Positions 9,683-18,502 of a DNA stretch of 64,000 bases are shown in pieces. The translations under genes were made by a program, and so were the position numbers. The stretch comes from Treponema sp. UBA1226 (GTDB lineage: Bacteria; Spirochaetota; Spirochaetia; Treponematales; Treponemataceae). The stretch covers positions 131,449 through 195,448 of the forward strand of contig DBWY01000003.1 in the NCBI GenBank assembly GCA_002309195.1, written 5' to 3'. Under the pieces are notes generated by a model, which saw only the letters and a list, made by a program, of their open reading frames with translations, did no database searches and was not told the DNA's origin. Each line of letters begins with the position of its first letter. Within the stretch, counting starts at the first letter, position 1.

Positions 9683-9709
9683 AAGACTGTAGTATTTTGA
9701 CACAGTCTT
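9683..9709. promoter_or_regulatory. Upstream dyad 1, possible enhancer site (or hairpin)
   Basis: Arms AAGACTGT and ACAGTCTT surround an 11-base loop and are followed on the plus strand by a T run. No plus-strand gene ends upstream, so a terminator role is doubtful. The right half contains TTGACACAGT, the same half-site as the next dyad, centred about 170 bases upstream of the predicted RpoN start. Confidence 0.4.
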
Positions 9710-9725
9710 TTTTTTTCGCGCTTTT

Positions 9726-9746
9726 ACTGTGTCAGATTGACACAGT
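9726..9746. promoter_or_regulatory. Upstream dyad 2, possible enhancer-binding site
   Basis: Perfect 9-base arms ACTGTGTCA and TGACACAGT with a 3-base centre, about 210 bases upstream of the predicted sigma-54 start. NtrC-family activators bind such dyads upstream of RpoN promoters. It could also serve as a weak transcript end for pcrA, whose stop codon is 36 bases away. Confidence 0.45.
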
Positions 9747-9781
9747 TCACCCTTCATAACGCAGCCCGTGTCCATGCGTTT

Positions 9782-12070
9782 CTAGTCTTTTACAATCATC
9801 AGAGAGGATTTCTGATATTCAGGGAAAAACTTTTTCGTGTCGCCGCGGCGCGATGACTCAAACTGAACTTCTATGACAAGTTCACCGTCAGAATGGCTTG
9901 ATTTTACAATCTGACCGTAGCCGTAGTCATCATGATAAATTCTTGTTCCTTTTGACCATGGATTATTTTTATCTGAGCGCGAGTGAGAATTTTTATAATC
10001 AGATTCAGCATACGAGTCAAAATCGCCGGATGGAACGCCAGACACCTGGTAAACATATTCTTCTGGTTTTTCGCCTATCACGCGAAACGGCTTGTCGCCT
10101 GCTTCGATTAAAAAGCGGCTCGGTTCCATGGCTTCTGTGCGGCCATAGAAAAGTCGTTGTGCACAGCTTGTAATATAAAGTTCGTCTTTAGCACGAGTAA
10201 TTCCGACATAAAAAAGGCGGCGTTCTTCTTCGAGCTCTTCTTCGTTTTTATCCTGGCGTGGAAAGATTCCGTTTTCGAGCCCTGTAATTATTACGCGCTC
10301 AAACTCAAGACCCTTCGTATTATGAAGTGTAATAAGCGTGACTTTGTCAGAGCTTTCATCCTCGTCATTTTCAAGAGTGCGGTCAAGCTCGATGTGATCA
10401 AGAAAACTTAAAAGTCCGTCACGCGAAAACTCATAAAAGACTGCACTGTTTACAAGTTCCTGCATGTTTGCAGCTTTCTGCGTTTCTGCAATTTCATCCT
10501 GAGCAGTATAATAATCTAAAAGTCCGGATTTATTCATTATCACGTTAACAAACTCTGATAATTTTTTTTCTTTATTTTTAGCATCGTCGATTAAATTTTT
10601 AAGTTCATCCATGAGAGAAACAAAATGGTTTACACCCTCTTTTGCTTTTTTAGAAAGACCGTCTGCATTTTTTCTGCACGACTCAACTAAATCCGTAAGT
10701 CCCTCATCACCGATTGCAGCCTGGATTAATTTTTCCTGAGTCACTTCCCCTATTCCGCGGCTCGGCTTATTTATTATTCGCCTGAACGACACTTCGTCTT
10801 TTGAATTGGCGACGAGGCTTAAAAAACAGAGCATGTCCTTAATCTCTTCGCGTTCATAAAAACGAAGCGTTCCCACAACCTGATACGGAATTTTTTCCTT
10901 TAAGAAAACATGTTCAAACGTAAGTGACTGCGCGTTCGTTCTGTAAAGGATTGCCCAGTCAGAATACGGACAACCTTTTTCGTAAGATTTTTCTATCATG
11001 TTTGCACAGAAAGAAGCCTCGTCGTCCTGATTAGGAAGAAAAACAAGCACAGGCTTTTTGCCTTCGCCGCGTTCTGCGATTAAAGTTTTTCCAAGTCTGT
11101 CTTCGTTCTGGCTTACGATTTTATCTGCAGCAAAAAGAATTTTTGATGTAGACCTGTAGTTTCTCTCAAGTCTTATGAGTGTAGTTCCTTCAAATTCATC
11201 TTCGAACGAAAGAATATTCTGAACTTCTGCGCCGCGAAATTTATAAATCGACTGATCATCATCACCTACAACGCATACATAAGTGTCAGGAGAAGAAAGC
11301 GCTTTTAATAATTTAAACTGCGCTACGTTTGAGTCCTGGTATTCATCTACCATAATTACTTTAAATCTGTAATGCATCTGGCGGCGCACTGCTTCGAATT
11401 TTTCTAAAACCATTACGGGAAGCATAATTAAATCGCCAAAGTCTACATTCCCTGTCTGGCGAAGTCTTGTCTGATAGTTTCTGTATGCATCGCGAAATTC
11501 CTGACGGCTTGAAATTTTATCAAGTTCAATACTGTCGGGAGTATAACAGTAATCTTTTGCAAGTGATATTTTATGTGCAACTGACTGTGCCTGTTGTTTT
11601 GTTAAAGAAGGATTTGCTTTTGAAACAAGAGTTGTCATATCATCGTCGTCATAAACCGTAAAATTTTTATCGACTCCTGCTTCTTCATAATACTTTCTTA
11701 AAAACCATGAACCGAACGAGTGAAAAGTTCTTATCATAGAATCTTTTGCACGTTCTTCCATCGAAACGGCTCTGTCCTGCATTTCCTTTGCTGCTTTTTT
11801 TGTAAACGTAACTGCAAGGATCTGATAAGGCTCGTAACCTTTCTGATTTATAAGATATGCAATCTTTGTAGTAATTACACGTGTTTTACCACTTCCTGCT
11901 CCTGCTAAAATTAAAAGAGGAGAACCGCAGTGTTCTACTGCTTTTTTCTGTTCGGAATTTAAAAGTTCAAGATATCGTTTTAATTCTAAAGATGGTTCAG
12001 AAGGTTCAAAGGGCTTTGATTTTTTCTGATTGAGATTATGAATAAAATCAAGTGCAAAATCATCACTCAT
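9782..12070 (-). CDS. pcrA: UvrD/PcrA-type superfamily 1 DNA helicase
   Basis: 3'-5' DNA helicase for repair and for stripping proteins or recombination intermediates from DNA; 762 residues from the chosen start. Motifs in order: LNSEQKKAVEH (Q motif), Walker A AGAGSGKT, TFTKKAAKEM (Ia), VDEYQDSN (II), GDDDQSIYKFRGA (III), LERNYRS (IV), VTLITLHNTKGLEFERV (V) and EEERRLFYVGITRAKDEL (VI). The C-terminus after about 690 (GTRIYHDDYGYGQIV) is the typical beta-hairpin tail that contacts RNA polymerase in PcrA. AGGGAGG stands 5 bases before the ATG at 12070; an ATG seven codons upstream has no such site. It follows rimO on the same strand. Confidence 0.95.
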   Translation of the reverse strand: MSDDFALDFIHNLNQKKSKPFEPSEPSLELKRYLELLNSEQKKAVEHCGSPLLILAGAGSGKTRVITTKIAYLINQKGYEPYQILAVTFTKKAAKEMQDRAVSMEERAKDSMIRTFHSFGSWFLRKYYEEAGVDKNFTVYDDDDMTTLVSKANPSLTKQQAQSVAHKISLAKDYCYTPDSIELDKISSRQEFRDAYRNYQTRLRQTGNVDFGDLIMLPVMVLEKFEAVRRQMHYRFKVIMVDEYQDSNVAQFKLLKALSSPDTYVCVVGDDDQSIYKFRGAEVQNILSFEDEFEGTTLIRLERNYRSTSKILFAADKIVSQNEDRLGKTLIAERGEGKKPVLVFLPNQDDEASFCANMIEKSYEKGCPYSDWAILYRTNAQSLTFEHVFLKEKIPYQVVGTLRFYEREEIKDMLCFLSLVANSKDEVSFRRIINKPSRGIGEVTQEKLIQAAIGDEGLTDLVESCRKNADGLSKKAKEGVNHFVSLMDELKNLIDDAKNKEKKLSEFVNVIMNKSGLLDYYTAQDEIAETQKAANMQELVNSAVFYEFSRDGLLSFLDHIELDRTLENDEDESSDKVTLITLHNTKGLEFERVIITGLENGIFPRQDKNEEELEEERRLFYVGITRAKDELYITSCAQRLFYGRTEAMEPSRFLIEAGDKPFRVIGEKPEEYVYQVSGVPSGDFDSYAESDYKNSHSRSDKNNPWSKGTRIYHDDYGYGQIVKSSHSDGELVIEVQFESSRRGDTKKFFPEYQKSSLMIVKD

Positions 12071-12091
12071 AAAAACCTCCCTTAACGGCAC

Positions 12092-13459
12092 TTAAACAAG
12101 TACGCTGTCTATATCGATTCCGCTTACGCGAACTGCTTTAACCTTAACAATCTTTCCTGGACATACAGCCTTAACTGCTTTTTTATCATCTTTGTCATAA
12201 CGAACGACAAAAGCACCGTCAACATCCGGCGCCTGAAACCATGCCCTTGCAATTGCATAACCGTTATCGTCTTCGCCGTCTATAACTTCTTCGATAAGCA
12301 CATCGTATTCTTTACCGATTCTCGAAGCAAGTTTTTTCTGTGTTATTTCTTCCTGAGTGCTTTCAAGAATCGAAGTTCTTTTTTTTGCGATTCCTTTTGG
12401 GACTTTATTTTTAAAGCCCTTTGCAGGAGTATCATCTTCTGCACTGTATGTAAAACATCCGGACCAGTCAGGCTTTATTGCTTTCATAAAACAAAGAGTA
12501 TTTTCAAAAGCCTCGTCAGTTTCGCCCGGGAAACCTGTCATAAAAGTAGTTCTTATTACGCAGTCACCAAGCTCTTTTCTTATATTCTTTACAAGAGCTT
12601 CATATTTTTTCCTGGAACCGGTTCTGTTCATAAGATGGATTATATCAGTATCACCGCTTTGGAAAGGAATGTCAAAATAAGAAAGAATTCGTTTATCTTT
12701 TTTGATTGATTCAACTATATCAGAAGAAAAGTGATCCGGGTGAATATACAAAAGACGAAGCCAGAAATTGCCTTTTATCTTTGAAATTTCATCAAGAAGG
12801 AGCGAAAGATACGATTTGTCCGAATGCTTAAAAATACTTTTATCTTCTTTTCCTGTTCCGTAAGCTGCAAGGTCCTGACCGATAAGATTTATCTCAAAAA
12901 AGCCCTGCTTTAAAAGAGACTTGATTTCTGCAATCACTTCTTTTACAGGACGACTTCGAAGCTCGCCGCGTATAACAGGAATTGCACAGAATGAACAGTG
13001 ATTTGAACATCCTTCAGTTATTTTTACATATGCAGAGTTTTTGAACGTCGCAAAATAATTTCTCTTATAGCAGCATACACCTTTCTGCTCTGATTTTAAA
13101 ACCTGATGCTTTTTCTTTTTTACAGAATTTAAAAACTGCGAAATTAAAAGAAGATCGCCGTTTCCAAAAATTCCATCTGCTTCGGGAAGATTTTCTTTTA
13201 AAGTTTCTGCATAGCGTTCAGCAAGACAACCTGTAAGAATTATTTTCTTTTTTGGATATGCTCTTCGTATTGAGTAAACAGCTTCGAGGGATTCTTTTTT
13301 TGCGCTTTCGATAAAGCCGCATGAATTGACTATAATAAAATCGGCTGCGTCATAACTGTCTGCCATTTCAAAACCATCGTCGATTAATTTAGAAGCGATG
13401 ATTTCTGCATCAACCTGATTTTTTGCGCAGCCGTGCTGATCTATATAAAATTTATTCAA
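12092..13459 (-). CDS. rimO: Ribosomal protein S12 methylthiotransferase RimO
   Basis: Radical-SAM enzyme that methylthiolates the conserved Asp of ribosomal protein S12. From the chosen start it has 455 residues. The N-terminal MTTase domain carries Cys 11 (GCAKNQVDAE, the RimO signature), 47 and 78 for one 4Fe-4S cluster. The radical-SAM motif CSNHCSFC at 151-158 holds the second, followed by AIPVIRGELRSR. A TRAM domain ends the protein. The start is uncertain. I prefer TTG at 13459, which gives MNKFYIDQHGC and overlaps the rodZ stop; GGTGG lies about 9 bases upstream. ATGs at 13492 and 13489 would add a tail unlike the family. Confidence 0.93.
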   Translation of the reverse strand: MNKFYIDQHGCAKNQVDAEIIASKLIDDGFEMADSYDAADFIIVNSCGFIESAKKESLEAVYSIRRAYPKKKIILTGCLAERYAETLKENLPEADGIFGNGDLLLISQFLNSVKKKKHQVLKSEQKGVCCYKRNYFATFKNSAYVKITEGCSNHCSFCAIPVIRGELRSRPVKEVIAEIKSLLKQGFFEINLIGQDLAAYGTGKEDKSIFKHSDKSYLSLLLDEISKIKGNFWLRLLYIHPDHFSSDIVESIKKDKRILSYFDIPFQSGDTDIIHLMNRTGSRKKYEALVKNIRKELGDCVIRTTFMTGFPGETDEAFENTLCFMKAIKPDWSGCFTYSAEDDTPAKGFKNKVPKGIAKKRTSILESTQEEITQKKLASRIGKEYDVLIEEVIDGEDDNGYAIARAWFQAPDVDGAFVVRYDKDDKKAVKAVCPGKIVKVKAVRVSGIDIDSVLV

Positions 13460-14537
13460 TCGGTTCAACCACCAGTCTGCAGCGGCCATCATCAAGACGA
13501 ATCCACTTGATGTCTTCTACCATACACTCACCGGCTTTACCGATTTCGAGTTCATAAGTCTGGCTTGCAGCAATAACCTGGAACTTAACTGTGTTTCCGT
13601 TTGAAACCCAGACACGGACTTTGTTATTTGCAGTCATCGTAACAACATCACCGTTTGTATAATAGTTTTCTACAGAATTTTTTCTGTCAACTTCATAACG
13701 GAATACACACGGCTTTCTGAACGAAGCATTAAGTGTAAACGGATATGTTCTGTTGTCTTCGAAAATCATTGTCTGATTTACATTTTCTTTCTGCTGCATC
13801 GGAATGATTGTACTGTCAGCAACTTCCAGAGTTGCACTTTCATCTTTTCTTACAATGTAAACTTCTGCACCACGCGACTGATTGTTAGAAGAAATTTCCC
13901 AGACGTCAAGTACAAAATCTATTGCAGCATCACCATCGATATCAAGTTCACGGGTTTCTGAAAGTTCAAAGTACTGAGTTCCGACCGGAGTATTTAAACC
14001 AAGTTTTGAATCTGTATCAGAAGTAACAGTTAAGATTACATTTCCATTTTTAGACGGAACAACAATCTGGTCTCCGATATAAACTCTTGCATTAATAGGC
14101 TTGTCAGAAAGTTCATATGTTTTCTGCTGAACTTTTTCTGAAATTGCATACGAGTTTTGTTTTGCAATCTGCTGCCTTCTGTAAACTGCAAAATAAATTA
14201 TAAGCACAGTCGCAAGGACAACAGTTATACATCCTGCAACAATCGCAGGAACTAAATATGTAGGTTTTGGTTTTTCGATTAATCCTTCAGGAACCGGTGA
14301 TTCCTGAATCATCATGTTACGATACAGGCTTATAAGTTTCTTTGAGTCAAGTTCAAGGTATTCTGCATAATTTCTCAAGAATCCTACTAAATACGCTTCG
14401 CCATGAAAAACTTCTGTATTTTCGTTTTCGAGTCCTTCGAGAAAATCTTTGCTTATCGAAGTCTCGCGTTCAACAGCTTCGAGAGTTAATCTTTTTGCTT
14501 CACGCGCATTTCTAAGAAGTGCACCGTAACTTTCCAT
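13452..14537 (-). CDS. RodZ-like HTH / membrane / beta-domain protein
   Basis: A 361-residue single-pass membrane protein. Residues 1-80 form a helix-turn-helix of the RodZ type (GALLRNAREAKRLTLEAVERETSISKDFL is the opening, in pieces). A transmembrane helix follows at about 93-117 (AIVAGCITVVLATVL), then a periplasmic beta-rich region ending in the DUF4115-like segment VRVWVSNGNTVKFQV. RodZ links the MreB cytoskeleton to the cell-wall machine and controls cell shape. The end overlaps rimO by a few bases, so the two are translationally coupled, and the lolA-like gene ends 20 bases upstream. Symbol withheld because the periplasmic half is divergent. Confidence 0.8.
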   Translation of the reverse strand: MESYGALLRNAREAKRLTLEAVERETSISKDFLEGLENENTEVFHGEAYLVGFLRNYAEYLELDSKKLISLYRNMMIQESPVPEGLIEKPKPTYLVPAIVAGCITVVLATVLIIYFAVYRRQQIAKQNSYAISEKVQQKTYELSDKPINARVYIGDQIVVPSKNGNVILTVTSDTDSKLGLNTPVGTQYFELSETRELDIDGDAAIDFVLDVWEISSNNQSRGAEVYIVRKDESATLEVADSTIIPMQQKENVNQTMIFEDNRTYPFTLNASFRKPCVFRYEVDRKNSVENYYTNGDVVTMTANNKVRVWVSNGNTVKFQVIAASQTYELEIGKAGECMVEDIKWIRLDDGRCRLVVEPIE

Positions 14538-14557
14538 AGTTTTAAAGTCCTTAAATA

Positions 14558-15214
14558 CTAGTCAGAATACAAAAAATTATCTATAGAGTTTGCACCAGAC
14601 GGAATATCATACTGGAATCTTTTTTCTGTAATTCCCTGATTGATTTCGTAATTTTTAAAATCAAACTGATATGTAGTTCCGCCAGGAGTAACAGCAACAA
14701 TTCTTCTGATTAATTTTGTGTTAGGATCAACACTGATCTTTAAATAACGGAAGCTTTCTGATGCTGTTCTTCGCCAGAAAATAAGTTTAACAACTTTTTC
14801 ATCAGAACCATCTTCGAGCGGAACAACAGCCTGACTTTCTTCGTATGAAACAGAATAATAACGTCTTAAAAGAGAAAGACCTTCTGCAGTTGCAGGATTT
14901 GTATTTGCAGATTCCTGTGTGAGAACAGAAGTATTTTCCGGAAGATAGCAGATTAATTTTTTGCCATCATATACGATTGTCTGAGAAGCTGGTTCAGAAA
15001 AATCCATTCTCATTTTATCCGGAGCAAGATAAAGCACCGTTGCAGACATATCTTTTTTATCAACCGTAATATCTACAGTTGCAGAATAATCCTTGAATGA
15101 GGCATATTTGTCAGAAACTTCTTTGAAAAACTCGTTTGCAGTCGTAATTCCCTGAGAAAAACCTGCAAAACCGCAGAAAGCAGCCATAACTGCCGCAAAA
15201 AAATGCTTTTTCAT
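14558..15214 (-). CDS. LolA-like outer-membrane lipoprotein carrier
   Basis: Secreted protein of about 218 residues with a cleavable signal peptide (MKKHFFAAVMAAFCGFAGFSQG in two parts). The LolA/LppC-like beta fold follows: FKDYSATVDITVD, MRMDFSEPASQTIVYDGKKL, LRRYYSVSYE, and a late VAVTPGGTTYQFDFKNYEIN. LolA carries lipoproteins across the periplasm to the outer membrane. Spirochaete lipoproteins need such sorting, and several lipoproteins are encoded in this window. I take the ATG at 15214 because it opens a normal signal peptide; an ATG at 15241 is also in frame and neither has a clear ribosome-binding site. It lies between ftsH and rodZ on the same strand. Confidence 0.75.
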   Translation of the reverse strand: MKKHFFAAVMAAFCGFAGFSQGITTANEFFKEVSDKYASFKDYSATVDITVDKKDMSATVLYLAPDKMRMDFSEPASQTIVYDGKKLICYLPENTSVLTQESANTNPATAEGLSLLRRYYSVSYEESQAVVPLEDGSDEKVVKLIFWRRTASESFRYLKISVDPNTKLIRRIVAVTPGGTTYQFDFKNYEINQGITEKRFQYDIPSGANSIDNFLYSD

Positions 15215-15309
15215 AGTACAATTCAATTTAAATAACTTCATAAAGTACATTTTATTGAAGAAAATGCGGCTAGTCAACTACGAAAAGCAGGTTAAAGCCG
15301 CCATCAAAG

Positions 15310-17337
15310 CTATTTCTCCACGCTCTTTTTAGCCTTAGGTGCTTTGGAAGGCTTTTTTGCGACAGAGGCAACGGTTTTTTCTGCCTCAAGAAGAGCATAG
15401 AATTCCTTGCCTTCGAGGGTTTCAACTTCGAGCAGGCGTTTTGCAACCGTTTCAAGAAGGCTTTTGTGCTTTCTAAGGAGTTTTAATACATATTCATAAC
15501 GCTCTTCGAGGATGCGTGCGATTTCTTCGTCAACATATTTCTGAGTTTCTTCACTAAACTCGCGCACTAAAGCCGGTTCGCCGCCCATACGGCCAAGAAC
15601 GCCACGGCCCAAAGTCATGTTCTTAAAGCGGTCACTCATTCCGTAATTTACAATCATGTTCTTTACAAGATCTGTCGCACGCGCGATGTCGTTTGAAGCT
15701 CCTGTAGAAATATCACCGAGAATGATTTCTTCTGCTGCTCTTCCGCCGAGCATAGAATCGATTTCGTTTATCATGTCTTTTCTCGTGAGGAAATTCTTTT
15801 CTTCTTCTTCGCGATACTGTGTAAAGCCGCCGATTCCATGGCTGCGCGGAACGACTGTAATTTTATTTACAGGTTCATGATCCGGAGTAAGCGCTGCGAC
15901 AAGGGCATGTCCTGTTTCGTGAACAGATACAAGGCGCATTTCTTTTTTATTATCCTTGCGGGATTTCTTTTTAAGACCGATGCTTACTTTATCGATGGCT
16001 TCGTTAAAATCTTCCATCGTTACTTTTTTTCTTCCGTTTCGTACGGCAAGCAGCGCGGCTTCGTTTACTACGTTAGCAAGATCGGCACCTGCAAAGCCTA
16101 CAGTTCCGTGCGCGATTGATTCAAAGTCTACATCTTCTGCAAGCTTTACATTCTTAGAGTGAATGCGTAAAATTTCTTCGCGTCCCTTAACATCAGGGCG
16201 TTCAACCGGAACCTGTCTGTCAAATCTTCCGGGACGAAGAAGTGCCGGGTCAAGAATATCTGCTCGGTTTGTTGCTGCAAGAATAATAAGACCTTTCTCG
16301 TTTTCAAAACCGTCCATCTCAACAAGCAGCTGGTTTAAAGTCTGTTCACGCTCATCGTTACCGCCGCCAAATCCATTTACGCGGCTTTTTCCGAGAGCAT
16401 CAATTTCATCGATAAATACGATACATGGTGCCTTTTCGCGAGCCTGCTTAAAAAGATCACGGACGCGGCTTGCACCTACACCGACAAACATTTCTACAAA
16501 GTCAGAACCAGAAATACTAAAGAACGGAACTCCTGCTTCTCCTGCAACTGCACGTGCAAGCAGAGTTTTACCTGTTCCCGGAGGTCCGACAAGAAGAACA
16601 CCTTTAGGAATTTTTCCACCGATGTCGGTATATTTTTTCGGAGACTTTAAAAAGTCTACGACTTCGACAAGTTCTTCTTTTGCTTCGTCAACTCCCGCAA
16701 CATCAGAAAAGCGTGTCTTCACTTTTCCTTCTTCAACTGCTTTTGCACGCGACTGGCCTGCACCAAAAATGCTTCCCATTCCGCCGCCGATACCGTTTCC
16801 CATTTTCCTGAAAAAATAAATCAGGAAGAAAATTATTAAAATCGGCATTCCAAACTGAAACAAAAATGCAATCAGATAATTATTCTGAGCTCTTACATAT
16901 TTATAAGGAATATTTTTTTCATCGAGAAGTTTTACAAAATCTTTTAAAGTCTCTGGGAATGATGCAGATTTATATTCTTTTCTTATATTTTTAGGATCTA
17001 AATTAAAAGTCCATGAAGATACGCCTGTATTTTTCTGCTGAACTGAATCATAACCAATGACATGAGTTTCTGTGATTTCAACTTCTTTTATTTCACCAGA
17101 CTCAACTTTCTGCCTGAACTCGCTGAATTGAATTTCTGAATTTGATTTCTGAGACGACATAACATGAAAGATGCCTAAAATGAGCATCGTTGCAAAAATC
17201 ATGCTCCATAAAGGAAAGCGCGGCCCTTTCTTATTGTCATTTTCCTTGCCGTCTTTATCTGTATTCAGTATGAAAAAATCATACGGATCATTTTCTTTCT
17301 TTTTTTTGTCATCTTCGTTTTTGTTGTTTTCGCTCAT
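15310..17337 (-). CDS. ftsH: ATP-dependent zinc metalloprotease FtsH
   Basis: Membrane-anchored AAA+ protease that degrades misfolded and regulatory membrane proteins; 675 residues. A charged, Lys-rich cytosolic N-terminus is followed by transmembrane helix 1 (about 41-60), a periplasmic domain and helix 2 (about 154-176). The AAA domain has Walker A GPPGTGKT at 251-258, Walker B IVFIDEID near 306 and the SRH arginines in LRPGRFDR. The zinc motif HETGH is at 473-477. The C-terminus is Lys/Ala-rich. AGGA precedes the ATG by about 8 bases. An 18-base perfect palindrome lies just upstream (17351-17368). Confidence 0.98.
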   Translation of the reverse strand: MSENNKNEDDKKKKENDPYDFFILNTDKDGKENDNKKGPRFPLWSMIFATMLILGIFHVMSSQKSNSEIQFSEFRQKVESGEIKEVEITETHVIGYDSVQQKNTGVSSWTFNLDPKNIRKEYKSASFPETLKDFVKLLDEKNIPYKYVRAQNNYLIAFLFQFGMPILIIFFLIYFFRKMGNGIGGGMGSIFGAGQSRAKAVEEGKVKTRFSDVAGVDEAKEELVEVVDFLKSPKKYTDIGGKIPKGVLLVGPPGTGKTLLARAVAGEAGVPFFSISGSDFVEMFVGVGASRVRDLFKQAREKAPCIVFIDEIDALGKSRVNGFGGGNDEREQTLNQLLVEMDGFENEKGLIILAATNRADILDPALLRPGRFDRQVPVERPDVKGREEILRIHSKNVKLAEDVDFESIAHGTVGFAGADLANVVNEAALLAVRNGRKKVTMEDFNEAIDKVSIGLKKKSRKDNKKEMRLVSVHETGHALVAALTPDHEPVNKITVVPRSHGIGGFTQYREEEEKNFLTRKDMINEIDSMLGGRAAEEIILGDISTGASNDIARATDLVKNMIVNYGMSDRFKNMTLGRGVLGRMGGEPALVREFSEETQKYVDEEIARILEERYEYVLKLLRKHKSLLETVAKRLLEVETLEGKEFYALLEAEKTVASVAKKPSKAPKAKKSVEK

Positions 17338-17350
17338 GGTGTTTCCTGGG

Positions 17351-17368
17351 ATTCAATTTAAATTGAAT
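17351..17368. promoter_or_regulatory. 18-base palindrome upstream of ftsH
   Basis: ATTCAATTTAAATTGAAT is perfectly self-complementary and begins 13 bases before the ftsH start codon. Its position fits an operator in the 5' leader, but AT-rich palindromes also arise by chance and no regulator gene is adjacent. Confidence 0.35.
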
Positions 17369-17460
17369 TAACTAAAATGTCGTTTTTTTCTATTAATAAG
17401 TATACGAAAATAATTGAAAATAGTCATTAAAAAACATAAAAAACAGCATAAATATTCTCC

Positions 17461-17487
17461 TAAAGTTATAATTTTAAATACCGACAT
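17461..17487 (+). promoter_or_regulatory. Possible sigma-28 (FliA) promoter for fliS-flgN
   Basis: TAAA (17461-17464), then 15 bases, then ACCGACAT (17480-17487). This resembles the flagellar consensus TAAA-N15-GCCGATAA with the central CCGA kept. It stands about 37 bases before the fliS ATG at 17524 and fits late flagellar gene control. The match is imperfect. Confidence 0.45.
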
Positions 17488-17523
17488 TTAAAGCGATATA
17501 CCTTGAATTTTTTAGGGGGAAAT

Positions 17524-17964
17524 ATGGCTTATAACCAGGCGTACAATGCATATAAAACCACAAATGTTAAGACAGCAAGCCAGGGTCGCTTAGTAGTTCT
17601 TTTATACGAAGAGGCTGTGCGCCAGCTTAGTTCTGCTTCGTCTATGTATGATGCAGATAAAAAACTACCAGTCAAAAATATAGAGAAATTTGGAAACGCT
17701 ATACTAAAAGCGCAGGAAATAATTACAGAGCTTCAGGTTTCGCTTGATATGGAAAAAGGCGGTGAGATTGCATCAAATCTCATGGCACTTTACATTTTCT
17801 TTAATAAGCAGCTTACAGAAGCAAACATAAAGAAAGACAAAGATGTTCTTGATTCGATTCTTAAAATGATGAAAGACCTTTGTGAATCATGGACACAGGC
17901 AGCAGCTTCAAGTGCAAACGCACCGGCTGCACCTGTTCAGCAGACATTGAATATTGAGGGGTAA
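17524..17964 (+). CDS. fliS: Flagellar export chaperone FliS
   Basis: A 146-residue helical cytosolic chaperone that binds the C-terminus of flagellin and keeps it unfolded for export. The family opening is clear: YNQAYNAYKTTNVKTASQGRL, in two parts, then LVVLLYEEAVRQL, AQEIITELQVSLDMEKGGEIASNL (in parts) and IFFNKQLTEAN. The Ala/Pro-rich end is normal. AGGGGGA lies 5-6 bases before the ATG at 17524; an upstream in-frame start at 17503 would place the ribosome-binding site inside the gene. flgN follows after 6 bases. Confidence 0.95.
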   Translation: MAYNQAYNAYKTTNVKTASQGRLVVLLYEEAVRQLSSASSMYDADKKLPVKNIEKFGNAILKAQEIITELQVSLDMEKGGEIASNLMALYIFFNKQLTEANIKKDKDVLDSILKMMKDLCESWTQAAASSANAPAAPVQQTLNIEG

Positions 17965-17970
17965 AACAAT

Positions 17971-18447
17971 ATGGAACAGATTACAAAGGAAGAACTTGAA
18001 CAGAGAATTGCACTCTTAAAAAAATTCCGCGAGCTTCTTGAAAAACAGCGCGCAAAATTCCGCGAATATCTTTCTGTTCTCGAAAAGCAGGAAACTTCTA
18101 TTACAACAGAAAATCCAGAAACACTTCTTGCTCATACAGAACTTGAACAGCAGGTTGTTGCAAATATCATGAGTCTTCAGAAAGTAATCGTTCCAATGTC
18201 AGAATTATACAAAGAACGCGGAGCACACCTCGAAGAAGAATCTGTAAACACGATTCAGAAAGATCTTGAGGATCTTCAGCATAAAGTACTTATCCAGAAT
18301 CAGAAAAACCGTGAGCTTTTAAAAACTCATATCGTACAGATAAGACAGCAGATTGCAACACTTAAGAATCCGTACAAGACTGCAAGAAGCGTTTACGCAG
18401 AAAAATCCACAGTCGGTGTAGGACACTTAGTAGCAGTTGAGGCATAA
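17971..18447 (+). CDS. flgN: FlgN-like flagellar chaperone
   Basis: A 158-residue, almost fully helical coiled-coil protein directly after fliS. Heptad-like helices (KFRELLEKQRAKFREYL, TELEQQVVANIMSLQKVI, LKTHIVQIRQQIATLK) and the late NPYKTARSVY segment fit FlgN, the chaperone of hook-associated proteins FlgK and FlgL. Sequence identity in this family is low, so the call rests on length, helix pattern and the fliS neighbour. GAGGGG at the end of fliS can serve as ribosome-binding site, which couples the two. A strong intrinsic terminator follows at 18468-18502. Confidence 0.75.
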   Translation: MEQITKEELEQRIALLKKFRELLEKQRAKFREYLSVLEKQETSITTENPETLLAHTELEQQVVANIMSLQKVIVPMSELYKERGAHLEEESVNTIQKDLEDLQHKVLIQNQKNRELLKTHIVQIRQQIATLKNPYKTARSVYAEKSTVGVGHLVAVEA

Positions 18448-18467
18448 AATAAACTTATGCATTCTGT

Positions 18468-18502
18468 GAGCCGCCTAGACAAAGGGCGGCTCTACTTTTA
18501 TT
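18468..18502 (+). terminator. Intrinsic terminator of fliS-flgN
   Basis: Stem GAGCCGCC (18468-18475) with GGCGGCTC (18485-18492), 9-base loop, then a U-rich tail TACTTTTATT. The last codons and the stop (18475-18477) of the convergent cation transporter lie inside this hairpin, so it doubles as coding sequence on the other strand. Confidence 0.8.

Noticed and set aside
9683..9716. Hairpin plus T run on the plus strand read as an intrinsic terminator
   Set aside because: No plus-strand gene ends upstream of it; recG stops a kilobase earlier and is followed by a minus-strand gene. The shared half-site with the next dyad favours a binding site.
16163..16819. 218-codon open frame opposite ftsH
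   Set aside because: It lies wholly inside ftsH on the other strand and its translation is low-complexity Ser/Arg/Pro-rich; a shadow of the real gene.
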